Positions 52,810 to 61,958 of a stretch of 64,000 nt of DNA are shown piece after piece (the stretch's first letter is position 1; each line of letters opens with the position of its first letter). The notes below the pieces were generated by a model, which saw nothing but the letters and a program-made list of their open reading frames with translations, was not told the DNA's origin and did not search any database. The position numbers and the translations under genes were made by a program. This DNA comes from Wenyingzhuangia marina (GTDB taxonomy: Bacteria > Bacteroidota > Bacteroidia > Flavobacteriales > Flavobacteriaceae). Where the stretch lies: positions 248,001 through 312,000 of the forward strand of contig NZ_FQXQ01000002.1 of assembly GCF_900130035.1 (NCBI RefSeq), read 5' to 3'.

Positions 52810-53848
52810 AAATAGATTTTCTATTTATAAAGCTGAAAGTATTTTTAATTTTACCTTTTTTTCTTTCCATAAGCATTTTAGCCGCTGTTTTCCCCATTTT
52901 TTTGAAATCTGTAGATATTACAGCAATCCCTAATAATCTTTTTAAAGGAGTTTCATTATAAGATAAAACACCTATGTCTTTTCCTATTTTTAATTTATTA
53001 TCGTTAATAGCGTCAATTACATTCACCAAATCATCATCATCTATAATAAACTGCAACTCTCCTTTTTGTAAATTTAAATTATCTGTGCTTGAAACTTCAT
53101 AATCCATATTGTGCTCAATACAGAATTTCTTACAACCTCTATAAATTTTATGCTGATAAGAAAACTGCTCGTTTTCTGGAATTCTTACAATCATTTTTTT
53201 ATGATTGATTATTTTATCCTTACCATTTAACAGTGCGTTATAAACATCGTTTTCAAAATCTTGATAAATCTCTATAATATCACCATCAACAGATAAATCA
53301 TTATTATCTAAAATCACCAATTGATTTCTAGGAATTTTTTTGATAACCTCTACAGCTTTATCTGAAAAAGAAAATTCTTTTGCATGATTACTTTTAAAAT
53401 GAGGCATTATTACATAATAATCATAATTACCAATATTCTTTTCTAATAGTTTTAAAAAATGTGATTCATCACAGTGGTAAATCTCAATATCAATATTAAA
53501 ATCATCTCCCAACTCATCTATAAAAGAATTATAAACTCTTGATTTATAATCATTCATCTTATTCATTAAATACAGAATATTTTTCTTTACCGAAATTTCT
53601 GTACTTTGTACATAAGTTGTTTTTCCTTTATTAGCTGCTATTATATTTTTACTTTTTAATACTTTATATGCTTTTTCAACAGTGTCTCTAGAAACTTTAT
53701 ATTCTTTGCTGAATACATTAATAGAAGGTAGTGTTTGATTTTTTTTTATATTTCCTTTAGAAATGTTATCAATAAAACAATCTACTATTTGTTGATACTT
53801 AAATTTATTGGGGTCTGTATCAAATTTTAAATCTTTTAACATATTCAT
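52808..53848 (-). CDS. Second GntR-family regulator, paralogue of the one beside the rha operon
   Basis: The 346-residue protein has a GntR winged helix (KYQQIVDCFIDNISKG, LPSINVFSKEYKVSRDTVEKAYKVL) and a sugar-sensor domain like that at 42533. Side-by-side reading shows the same landmarks in order (YHCDES, YDYYVIMPHFK, IYQDFEND, GKDIGVLSYNETPLKRLLGI, and a terminal NRKSI), about half of the residues being identical by eye. It lies between uxaC and the pectate lyase gene. It probably senses a pectin-derived sugar; the ligand is unknown. An alternative start is Met3. Confidence 0.9.
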   Translation of the reverse strand: MNMLKDLKFDTDPNKFKYQQIVDCFIDNISKGNIKKNQTLPSINVFSKEYKVSRDTVEKAYKVLKSKNIIAANKGKTTYVQSTEISVKKNILYLMNKMNDYKSRVYNSFIDELGDDFNIDIEIYHCDESHFLKLLEKNIGNYDYYVIMPHFKSNHAKEFSFSDKAVEVIKKIPRNQLVILDNNDLSVDGDIIEIYQDFENDVYNALLNGKDKIINHKKMIVRIPENEQFSYQHKIYRGCKKFCIEHNMDYEVSSTDNLNLQKGELQFIIDDDDLVNVIDAINDNKLKIGKDIGVLSYNETPLKRLLGIAVISTDFKKMGKTAAKMLMERKKGKIKNTFSFINRKSI

Positions 53849-54059
53849 TTTTCAGGGGATTATTAGCTACTTTTAATTCGATCGCAATTTAAAAAAAAGG
53901 AATCAATTATTAGACCAAACAACAGCTACAACTATAAAACCAATCAGTTGTTTTTTATTAAACCATATAACAAATTAATAGATTTTTTACAATTAAAACT
54001 TTCAAAATTGATCATTGGTCAATTCTCCATGAATGAAATTAAATACACTTATAAAAAAA

Positions 54060-57047
54060 TTACTCGATAATTACTTTTAAAGTGTTATTTAAATTATCTC
54101 CGATAATATGAAGAATATAAATTCCTGATTTTATTCTATTAGATCTTTCTAAAATAAATTGATATTTATTTTTTGCTTCTAACTCTTGCTTAAACACAAC
54201 TTTACCTGCAATATCTTTTAAAATAGCTGTGATATAATTTTTATTATATGATGGTATATTAATATTGATTTGTTCTTTTACTGGGTTAGGATATACTTTT
54301 ACCAAACTACTATTTTTAGTGATTTTTTTATTACTTAATGATACATTTTGATATAGTTCTAAAACTTCCGTTTCATTTAAGGCATAATTAAATATTTTAA
54401 GTTCATCTATCATTCCTTTATATGGTGCAGGAGCTGTACCAGCCAACAATTCATATTCACCTATATTTCCTAATATCAAATCACTTACTTCAGCAATTCC
54501 AGTTACGCCTGTCTCATCTATTTCATTTGAAAAAACTCCGTTTATGTATAATCTTAATTTATGATTTTTGACATCTCTCATGACCACAATATTCTCCCAT
54601 TCGCCAGTAAAAACTGGAATGGCACTTGATGATAGTTCTTTTTTAATTACATTATCGTCTATAGCAAAACGTAGTTGACTGTCTTTGAATTCAATATTAT
54701 ATCTTTTTCCTGTAGTTCCTAAACTTACATTCGTTTTAAAAGAACCTTTACATAATAGATAAGCACTATTAGATACCGTAGGCATTAATTCTGGTCCAGC
54801 TTTCATCCAAACAGAAATCGTAAAAGAACTATTATTTAAAAATATTTGATCTTTATTTGGAATGTTTACGATATAACTATTATTAGGAGAAGTAGAAAAA
54901 TCTATAGCATTTCCAGATTTTCCAGTAACTCTAACATCTGCATTATCATAATTATCATCTAAAACACCAATATTGTTATAACTTGTTTTATCATCAATAT
55001 CTCCTCCATCAAAAACGGATTCGTTAAAAGGCCAATATCCTACCATTTCTTCAGGAACATTTGCTATGGTTTTAAAATTCCAAACATCACCTTTTGTTGT
55101 ACCTTTATCATTAGTTGCATCAACTCTCCAATAATAATAAGTGTTTGATAATAAATTTTTCAGTTCATATGATGAATTACTATAAACAACTTCTGATAAT
55201 TTAGTAAGATTATTTTCTTCTGTTCCAATATAAATAGTAAAAGTTGATGTGTTATCACTACCAGCCCATTTTAAAGTTGCTTTTCCATCAAATAGTTCAA
55301 CATAATCATATCCTAAACTAGGAGATATTATGGATGCTTTAGAAGGTGCTGTTGGAATTTGTGGAGTGATTACTGATGAAACCTTACTATAGACTGAAGA
55401 ACCTGAACTATTTATTGCTTTAACTCTATAATAATATTTAGTATTAGGTATTAAATCAACTTCATTATAACTTGTTATATTAGCATTTAGATTTGCAATA
55501 ACTATAAAATCTATACCATTGGTAGAACGTTCTAAAATGTATGCTTCTTCCTTATCAGTATTATCATTCCATTGAACTGTTAAAGTACTGTTAGGAGGCG
55601 TTTCTGTAGACATCTGATTCGAAAAACTAACACTTGATGGAGGTATAATAAAATCTGGAGGCGTTATATTTACCAATCCGTTAATATAAACCTCAATATT
55701 CAAATAGGGTGCATTTGTAGCACTTACTGCCAAAGCATCACTATTATCGTTTTTATTTAATCCATTATTTTCTTCCCAATCATCAGGCATTCCATCATTA
55801 TCTGAATCTAAAGGAGCTGGAGCTGCATATACATGACCTACTCCTCCATTAATAAAAGGCAAATCTGTTTCTCTATATACATAAAAAGCTTTTAAACCTT
55901 TAGATTTTAAATCGTCAATCATTAAACTATCAACCTGATCTCTTTTTGGATATGATGCACCAACACTTTGTATTATTTTTTCAAAAGCTTGTTGAGCAGT
56001 TAGTAGTGGATTTTTCATCGGATAATCATATGGAGTTGACAATATAGTTGACATATCACCTGTAGGATATCCATCTGTATCAGCTGTTACTAATGTTCCA
56101 TTTAAAGTTCCATCTCTATTATTATCATAATAGTTTCCAGATCCATATAAATAAAAATTTGAGTTACCTCTACTAAAAGGTGTATTTCTAGTAGTACTAG
56201 TATTAGGCCCACCTATAAAATAATTATTAATAATATTAACATTAGAAACACCATCAGAATCTCCCATAATGTAAGCTTCCCCAGATTCTGTATGCCCGTA
56301 AGTATTTCCATAATTTCCCCAATTGTAAACTACATTATTTACAAATTCATTAATTCCTTTAACTTTTGGATTTCTAGTTTTATTTCCAGTATATAAATTA
56401 CCTATAAGACTTACTTTTCCTCCTGAAGGCTGAATTAATCCTCCTGCAGAGTGATTATGGCGATGTAAACCTTGACCAATAATTGAATTTTGAATGGTAA
56501 TATTATCTGGCTTTCTACCTTTACCATCCCAATTTATTGAAAAGACTTCATCTGTTCCCCATGAGAATGTCATATGATCAAAAATCATATTTTCTCCATT
56601 AGACAAGCCAGAAGCATCTTGATTTTTTGCTGCTCCACCAAAACGAATTCTAATATAACGAGCAATAGTATTACTAGCTCCCGAAAAAGTTACTCTAGGA
56701 CCATACAAAACTATTCCTTCTCCAGTTGCTGTCTGACCTGCAATGGTTGTATTGTTTGCTACTACAATTTGAGACTGTAAATTAATGATTCCTCCTACTT
56801 TAAAAATAACAAATCTACCAGGTTGACTTACGGCATCTCTAAAAGATCCTGGTCCACTATCGTTTAAATTAGTTACCAAATAAATTTCTGGATCTACATA
56901 TCCTCTTGCTCCAGTGGTATATTTTCCAAAACCTGTTGCTTCAGGAAATGCCAATGTTTGTGCTTTTAAATTCTCAAAAGAAATAAAAAACACTAAAATG
57001 ATATAAAATTTAAATCCATAATTTAAAAGTGATATTTTCTTTTTCAT
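54060..57047 (-). CDS. T9SS-secreted PL1-type pectate lyase with FN3 and LamG-like domains
   Basis: The 995-residue protein has a signal peptide (about 1-29, ending LKAQ), a right-handed beta-helix pectate lyase domain (about 30-400; LAFPEATGFGKYTTGARG, TTIAGQTATGEGI, NMIFDHMTFSWGTDEVFS, HRHNHSAGGLIQP), a calcium-type loop DSDNDGMPDDWE (near 420), two fibronectin type III domains (about 470-665), a LamG/concanavalin-like domain (about 680-890) and a C-terminal type IX sorting domain (VKVYPNPVKEQINI onward). It should cleave polygalacturonate or a related uronan at the cell surface or outside. It is monocistronic, with a LacI-like palindrome upstream. Confidence 0.9.
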   Translation of the reverse strand: MKKKISLLNYGFKFYIILVFFISFENLKAQTLAFPEATGFGKYTTGARGYVDPEIYLVTNLNDSGPGSFRDAVSQPGRFVIFKVGGIINLQSQIVVANNTTIAGQTATGEGIVLYGPRVTFSGASNTIARYIRIRFGGAAKNQDASGLSNGENMIFDHMTFSWGTDEVFSINWDGKGRKPDNITIQNSIIGQGLHRHNHSAGGLIQPSGGKVSLIGNLYTGNKTRNPKVKGINEFVNNVVYNWGNYGNTYGHTESGEAYIMGDSDGVSNVNIINNYFIGGPNTSTTRNTPFSRGNSNFYLYGSGNYYDNNRDGTLNGTLVTADTDGYPTGDMSTILSTPYDYPMKNPLLTAQQAFEKIIQSVGASYPKRDQVDSLMIDDLKSKGLKAFYVYRETDLPFINGGVGHVYAAPAPLDSDNDGMPDDWEENNGLNKNDNSDALAVSATNAPYLNIEVYINGLVNITPPDFIIPPSSVSFSNQMSTETPPNSTLTVQWNDNTDKEEAYILERSTNGIDFIVIANLNANITSYNEVDLIPNTKYYYRVKAINSSGSSVYSKVSSVITPQIPTAPSKASIISPSLGYDYVELFDGKATLKWAGSDNTSTFTIYIGTEENNLTKLSEVVYSNSSYELKNLLSNTYYYWRVDATNDKGTTKGDVWNFKTIANVPEEMVGYWPFNESVFDGGDIDDKTSYNNIGVLDDNYDNADVRVTGKSGNAIDFSTSPNNSYIVNIPNKDQIFLNNSSFTISVWMKAGPELMPTVSNSAYLLCKGSFKTNVSLGTTGKRYNIEFKDSQLRFAIDDNVIKKELSSSAIPVFTGEWENIVVMRDVKNHKLRLYINGVFSNEIDETGVTGIAEVSDLILGNIGEYELLAGTAPAPYKGMIDELKIFNYALNETEVLELYQNVSLSNKKITKNSSLVKVYPNPVKEQININIPSYNKNYITAILKDIAGKVVFKQELEAKNKYQFILERSNRIKSGIYILHIIGDNLNNTLKVIIE

Positions 57048-57159
57048 AAAAAGTAATATTTTAGTTTTTACAGTAATTAATAAATCATCCTACACTATAT
57101 TATTAATATCATCAATTATAAATTTAAAAAACATAATATTCATAATAAAAACAACAAAA

Positions 57160-57173
57160 TGTTATCGATTACA
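57160..57173. promoter_or_regulatory. LacI-type palindrome upstream of the pectate lyase gene
   Basis: TGTTATCGATTACA is palindromic apart from one base pair and has a central CG (ATCGAT core). It lies 113 bp before the lyase start codon. The type matches LacI-family operators, but the sequence differs from the uxaC operator. Confidence 0.5.
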
Positions 57174-57248
57174 CAAAAACAATAATACTAAATATTAAAG
57201 AAATTACAACTATTAAAAACAAACTATTATAAAATTATCCTAAACAAA

Positions 57249-57281
57249 AAAAAGCTCTTGAAATATATCTAAGAGCTTTTT
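57249..57281 (-). terminator. Terminator after the DUF2264 gene
   Basis: AAAAAGCTCTT and AAGAGCTTTTT pair perfectly around an 11-nt loop. On the minus strand a T run follows. It shows that the pectate lyase gene has its own promoter. Confidence 0.85.
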
Positions 57282-57298
57282 GTTATAATTTATAAATA

Positions 57299-59329
57299 TC
57301 AAAACTTAACTTCATTGGTTTCTCCATTTCTATATTTAATGGTAACCCTGTTTTCTTTTGTTGTTGAAATAATACTTTTTATAGGAACCAATTCTTTAGA
57401 TTTCCATTTTTCTCCAGCCTTTTTCCATAGCATTAACGTCGCATAAATTTTTGAGTCTTTTATTTCTTTATACTCATCCACCACAACATTTAATACTTTA
57501 CTGTTATTACTCTCTGGATGTAAACCTGTAGCAGAAACTACTTCAGTATTTTCCCAACCTAAAATTGGAATGATTGCTAATTGATATACGCCATTATCTA
57601 TAATAGTTACTTCATAACCTTTAACCTTTTTATGTGTGGTTACTATTTCTTTATCCAATTTTGGTAGTGCATAATGCCCCAAACGCATTTCTATAAGTTT
57701 GTCACTTATGTTTTTATCTACTCTTAAAATCCCATTTTCCAATGGAATATCTGCTAAATTAAATCTGATACTTTCATCCGTTTCTAACTTTACATCTCTG
57801 TAATAAATACCTTCTTCAAATTTTTTAAAAGTGTACAACCTAAAGGCTTCCCATTTATTTTGATGATTTTTCACAACATAATTCATCGCTACTTCACCAT
57901 TTTCTCCATCAGCTTGCCATGGAAAAGCACTATTATAAGATAAGCGATTATAGTTTTCTGTAGAACGAAATTTTTGCCAATCGTCTTTTACTTTTTCATG
58001 ACACCAAGCTCTTATCTCTGAAGCTCCAATATTAGGATAATCTGTAATTAAAATTTCTGATTTTCCTTGGTATTTATTGTAAACTTTTCCTTTTTCTAAT
58101 TCATCATCCCAAGCACCATTATTTTCTTTGGCCGTCCAAAATGAACTATCATCTGGTACTAACAAACCGAAAAATGCTTTTCCCATCCAATATACACTTC
58201 CTCTACAGCTATATACTTGCACTGCTGGCTCAAAAGCTCCATAAAAACCTAAAGTTGGAACATTATCTTTCATAAAATCAGGATGTGTAAAAAACTGTTT
58301 AATAACTCCTGATGAAATTCTTCTCATCCAACCATAATTCACATTTTTATCATCCTGAAACCCCATTAACGGAAATGGAACAATAGCTCCTGTTCTGTAG
58401 CTAATGCTTCTACCATACATAATCATTTTTCCATCTTTACTAAACAAGTATGGATAATTATCTTTTAATCCATCAAAATTTGATTCGAATTTTGCTGCAA
58501 TCTCAGGGTAATATTCTTTTCCAAAATATTCAGACCAAAGCATTCCATACATCTGAAAAGCCCACATACTGTAATAATCATAAGCAGGACTGTCATTATA
58601 CCATCCATTTCCTCGATAAGCCAATAAAGATTTTTCTAAATATTTGACCAATAAGTCTTCATTTACTTGATAACCTTGTTCTTTAAAAAAACTCAAAACA
58701 AAAATGTTAAAGAATTTCCAATTAGAATCAACAGTAGGTCCATCACCGTAGCTAAGCATAATTCTAGCCAATTCATCTTTTTGTTCTTTTGGCAAAGGTT
58801 CCCATAAAACTTCTGGGTTTACCAACATTGATAATGCTAAAGCTCCAAATTCAACTAAATTCTGACTAGGTCCTCCATTTTTAGCCCTAGGAACAATGTA
58901 TGATTTACTTGTAGGATCTATTAATTTCCCTATCTGATAACGATAATAGTCTGCAACCTTAATATTATTGATTACCAAATCAGGTCTTTCCTTTAATATA
59001 GGAGAAGCTATAAAAAGTGTTCTACACAATCCTTCTAATTTCTCTGTCGGCACTCTACCTTCATTATGCGGATAACTTTTTCCTGGTTGCTTAGGAAATT
59101 TCATCGGATCATCCAATGTTTTAATATAACTAAAAGCTCCCTCTAACAAATACATTGCAGCATCTTTCCAATGTTGCTTTGTCATTCCTGTATAAGGACT
59201 TAACTCATAATTTGGATTTTCTATTTTAAAAACAGAATTATTGTTTTTACTCGACAATACCTCATTGCTCTGTGCATTTGTATATAAACACAATAAAAAA
59301 ACACTTAGGGTTGCAAATTTCTTAATCAT
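57299..59329 (-). CDS. Secreted DUF2264 (GH154-like) protein
   Basis: ATG at 59329 gives 676 residues with a normal signal peptide (MIKKFATLSVFLLCLYTNAQ); the longer frame to 59365 would overlap the GH16 gene and spoil the signal. The first 380 residues form a helical (alpha/alpha)-barrel domain with the DUF2264 pattern (GRVPTEKLEGLCRTLF, LVEFGALALSML, YRGNGWYNDSPAYDYYSMWAFQMYGMLWSEYFG, MIMYGRSISYRTG). The rest is beta-rich. DUF2264 proteins include, as I recall, beta-glucuronidases of GH154. The start lies one base after the GH16 stop, so the two are coupled. A glucuronidase acting on pectic side chains is plausible. Confidence 0.83.
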   Translation of the reverse strand: MIKKFATLSVFLLCLYTNAQSNEVLSSKNNNSVFKIENPNYELSPYTGMTKQHWKDAAMYLLEGAFSYIKTLDDPMKFPKQPGKSYPHNEGRVPTEKLEGLCRTLFIASPILKERPDLVINNIKVADYYRYQIGKLIDPTSKSYIVPRAKNGGPSQNLVEFGALALSMLVNPEVLWEPLPKEQKDELARIMLSYGDGPTVDSNWKFFNIFVLSFFKEQGYQVNEDLLVKYLEKSLLAYRGNGWYNDSPAYDYYSMWAFQMYGMLWSEYFGKEYYPEIAAKFESNFDGLKDNYPYLFSKDGKMIMYGRSISYRTGAIVPFPLMGFQDDKNVNYGWMRRISSGVIKQFFTHPDFMKDNVPTLGFYGAFEPAVQVYSCRGSVYWMGKAFFGLLVPDDSSFWTAKENNGAWDDELEKGKVYNKYQGKSEILITDYPNIGASEIRAWCHEKVKDDWQKFRSTENYNRLSYNSAFPWQADGENGEVAMNYVVKNHQNKWEAFRLYTFKKFEEGIYYRDVKLETDESIRFNLADIPLENGILRVDKNISDKLIEMRLGHYALPKLDKEIVTTHKKVKGYEVTIIDNGVYQLAIIPILGWENTEVVSATGLHPESNNSKVLNVVVDEYKEIKDSKIYATLMLWKKAGEKWKSKELVPIKSIISTTKENRVTIKYRNGETNEVKF

Positions 59330-59330
59330 T

Positions 59331-60188
59331 TTATTCTTGTTTTTGATAAACTCTAACATAGTCAATTATATATTTTGATGGAAATTTTACATCAGAAAAA
59401 TCTCCGCCATTTACCCCTCCCACAGCTAAATTTAATAGTAAATATTGTGGCTTATGGAATGGATTTTTATGATTTGTTAAATTATAAGTTTCCTTCAAAT
59501 CAACTTCATTCAACAATTGATCATCAACATATAGTTTAATAGAGCTTTTATCCCACTCCATTTTCCACACATGAAACTCATTTACCCAATTTTCATTATT
59601 AAATTTTGAAATTGGATATTTGTTAGCTCTCCAAACAGGTTTCCATTTACTATTAGATTCCCATGCCACATTGGCTAACAAATCTCCTTTGTAAAACTCC
59701 ATAATATCAATTTCTCCATTAGTAGGCCAATTTGGCTCCAGCCCAAGTGTCCAAAAAGCTGGCCACAATCCTATTTGGGTTGGGATTTTAGCACGCATTA
59801 TAAATATACCATAAGTAAATTCTTGCTTGTTTTTACTTATTAAACAACTCGAAGTAATATGAATTAAATCTCTATTTTTTCGCCAATCTTTATCCTCTAT
59901 AGTGGTAAAGTCAGGATTCATTTTATTTTCATTTCTAGCCTCAATAACAAGATATCCATCTTTACAAAATGCATTTTCTTTTTGATACCATTGATTTTCC
60001 TGATTTCTTACAAAACCAGTTTCATAATCCCAATTTTGATCATTTGGTCTTCCATCTTTTTTAAACTCGTCACTCCAAACCAACTGATATCCTTTTATTT
60101 TTGGAATCACTTCTTTTTTTAAGCTTGAGCAACTTACTATACACAACACACATATAAAAATATTAAAAAGAGCTTTGCATTTTTTCAT
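59331..60188 (-). CDS. GH16 lipoprotein (beta-glucanase/galactanase fold)
   Basis: The 285-residue protein has a lipoprotein signal (Cys20 in CIVSCSS) and a single GH16 jelly-roll domain: LVWSDEFKKDG, the catalytic motif GEIDIMEF with Glu159, Asp161 and Glu164 (the E-x-D-x-x-E form with beta-bulge), LWPAFWTLG, and YIIDYVRVYQ at the end. GH16 enzymes with this motif act on beta-1,3/1,4-glucans or galactans; the substrate here is uncertain. In a pectin-type cluster a galactan side chain is possible. It is coupled to the DUF2264 gene. Confidence 0.9.
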   Translation of the reverse strand: MKKCKALFNIFICVLCIVSCSSLKKEVIPKIKGYQLVWSDEFKKDGRPNDQNWDYETGFVRNQENQWYQKENAFCKDGYLVIEARNENKMNPDFTTIEDKDWRKNRDLIHITSSCLISKNKQEFTYGIFIMRAKIPTQIGLWPAFWTLGLEPNWPTNGEIDIMEFYKGDLLANVAWESNSKWKPVWRANKYPISKFNNENWVNEFHVWKMEWDKSSIKLYVDDQLLNEVDLKETYNLTNHKNPFHKPQYLLLNLAVGGVNGGDFSDVKFPSKYIIDYVRVYQKQE

Positions 60189-60278
60189 TTTCTATAAGAT
60201 AGAATTTTAATTAAAAGTGATACCCTACAAATTTCAATTAAATAACGATTCTTACAAGGTTTATTTTAATAAAAAAAA

Positions 60279-60310
60279 GGGTGTAAATCCTTATAAATAG
60301 ATTTACACCC
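60279..60310 (-). terminator. Terminator after the GH105 gene
   Basis: GGGTGTAAATC and GATTTACACCC pair perfectly around a 10-nt loop; a run of T follows on the minus strand. Confidence 0.88.
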
Positions 60311-60339
60311 TAAATTATATAATTTATAAAATTAGGTTT

Positions 60340-61488
60340 TTACTCTACAAAACGAGCCATTTCAGAAGCTGCTAAAAGAAAAGCTCCTACTCCAAAATCA
60401 GCTGTAGAGTTAATATCTACTACTTGACCAGGAATTGCTTTTTCACCTATTGGCTGAACATACCCTACTGCTCCATTTTCTTGTAATGCAACAGTTGTTA
60501 AATAATTCCATGATTTTTGCACTACTGGTAAATAAGTATCTTTATCTAAAATACCATTGTTAATTCCCCATAAATAACCATAAGTAAAAAATGAAGTTCC
60601 GCTTGTTTCCGGTCCTGGAGCATGTTCTAGATCTAAAATACTACGCGTCCAATAACCTTCATTTTGTTGAGCTTTTGCTAAAGCAGCAGCCATATCTTTA
60701 AAACGGTTTATATACTTTTGTTTGTGTTTTGCTGTATCAGGTAAGTCTTGAATAATTTTTGCATATCCTGCAAAAATCCATCCATCTCCCCTTGCCCAAA
60801 AATCTTTCTTTCCATTTACACTTTTGTGTTTAGGATATATGTATTTAGCATCTCTATAATATAAATCAGCCTCTTCATCATACATAATACTATTCGCATA
60901 AGTTAAATACTCCTCTAACTTTTCTAAGTACAATTCGTTCCCAGTTACGTTATATAACTTTGTCATCACAGGCATTACCATATATAAACCATCAACCCAC
61001 CACCAATAATCGTTATTAGGAGTACTCATTTGATATTCCATAACCTCTTTTGCACGAGCGATTTTTTTAGGATCATTTTTACCGGTAAAATTGTATAAAT
61101 CTATATAAGTCTGAAAACAAATTTGCCAATCTCCAAACAACACGTGCTTATCGTTTTCTCCATAATTATATCTCCATTCTGACTTGTTATTAGATTTAGC
61201 TCCCATCCATTCATTTTGCTCTGCCCAAGCCATAGAGTAATCTAGAAAAGATTGATTTTTAGTAACCTTATAAGCTTCCATGTTTCCTGTGTGGTAAGCT
61301 GCACGATTCCAAAAAGCATTCCCATGTTTAGGGTGGGTATTTTGCCAATGATTGTTTACTTTGTTAATAATACCTACCACTTCTTTTTTGGAATGATTTA
61401 TTCCTGTTGATTTTTTTAATGATTTACAACCAACCAAAAAAACTGTTATTAAAGCAAAAAGAATACTGAATGAATGTTTTAATTTCAT
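60340..61488 (-). CDS. GH105 unsaturated rhamnogalacturonyl hydrolase (lipoprotein)
   Basis: The 382-residue protein has a lipoprotein signal (Cys21 in FLVGCKS) and an (alpha/alpha)6 barrel of the YteR/GH105 type. Asp166 in WVDGLYM matches the catalytic Asp motif of YteR, and FWARGDGWIFAGYAK (Asp235) is the second family signature. GH105 enzymes remove the unsaturated uronic acid left by polysaccharide lyases, typically from rhamnogalacturonan (also from ulvan) oligosaccharides. It has its own promoter and terminator, so it is monocistronic. Confidence 0.92.
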   Translation of the reverse strand: MKLKHSFSILFALITVFLVGCKSLKKSTGINHSKKEVVGIINKVNNHWQNTHPKHGNAFWNRAAYHTGNMEAYKVTKNQSFLDYSMAWAEQNEWMGAKSNNKSEWRYNYGENDKHVLFGDWQICFQTYIDLYNFTGKNDPKKIARAKEVMEYQMSTPNNDYWWWVDGLYMVMPVMTKLYNVTGNELYLEKLEEYLTYANSIMYDEEADLYYRDAKYIYPKHKSVNGKKDFWARGDGWIFAGYAKIIQDLPDTAKHKQKYINRFKDMAAALAKAQQNEGYWTRSILDLEHAPGPETSGTSFFTYGYLWGINNGILDKDTYLPVVQKSWNYLTTVALQENGAVGYVQPIGEKAIPGQVVDINSTADFGVGAFLLAASEMARFVE

Positions 61489-61538
61489 AATTATTTAAAA
61501 AATTATAGTTTTTGTTTATTCCTAATAAAAGACTGACT

Positions 61539-61569
61539 CAAATGTAATCATAACACTTAACCACCCAAA
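61539..61569 (-). promoter_or_regulatory. GH105 promoter
   Basis: On the minus strand TTTG (61569-61566) and TACATTTG (61546-61539) are separated by 19 bp. The -7 box is identical to that of uxaC. The predicted start is near 61533, about 45 bp before the gene; no LacI-type palindrome is present here. Confidence 0.7.
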
Positions 61570-61834
61570 GCTACAAATAAATATAAGTTTTTAGGATACA
61601 TTAGGGGAGATTATAATATCTCTAAAGGGGAATAATGGTATTTTACATTAAAATCAACTTTTATTGAGGGGTTTATATCATTTTTAGAAATAAAAACTAT
61701 TAATTTTTATCCACTAATGGAATTTTATCTCCACAAAATTACCACTCAACGATATTAATCAACCAATAAGCGAATAAGACTATATAAATACAAAATCAGT
61801 CTTAATTTAGTGGTAGCGACTTTTTCATAGCGAT

Positions 61835-61908
61835 TTCTTCTCAAATGTTTTTTAACATTTAGAAGAGAAGTGTTTAGTAAAACTCATAGCAATTTTTTGT
61901 TACTAAAC
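61835..61908. repeat. Hairpins and imperfect direct repeat downstream of prfA
   Basis: TCTTCT-AAATGTT and AACATTT-AGAAGA (about 61836-61866, one bulge) form one hairpin; GTTTAGTAA (61872-61880) and TTACTAAAC (61900-61908) form another. TCATAGCGATTT (61825) recurs as TCATAGCAATTT (61884). The region could encode a small structured RNA or be the remnant of a small element. Confidence 0.5.
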
Positions 61909-61910
61909 GC

Positions 61911-61942
61911 AAAAGCCCTTTACTTTCGTAAAGGGCTTTTAA
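61911..61942. terminator. Terminator after prfA
   Basis: AAAAGCCCTTTA and TAAAGGGCTTTT pair perfectly around a 6-nt loop, 17 bp after the prfA stop on the minus strand. T residues follow on both strands. Confidence 0.88.
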
Positions 61943-61958
61943 ATTTTATGTTTAGTTA

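Larger units (their letters stand above)
61489..61958. other. Intergenic region between prfA and GH105 with several hairpins
   Basis: This 470-bp stretch contains the GH105 promoter at its left end and, from about 61825 to 61942, a run of hairpins ending in the prfA terminator. No likely coding frame is seen. Confidence 0.6.

Noticed and set aside
57070-57092. Third copy of the GTACAGGAT promoter element upstream of the pectate lyase
   Set aside because: The minus strand reads AGTGTAGGATGA, matching only the core AGGAT, and no -7 box follows at the expected distance.
60196-60230. Possible copy of the same element upstream of GH16 (TGTAGGGTATCA)
   Set aside because: The match is weak, and the -7-like TATCTTAT would place the start of transcription at the start codon.
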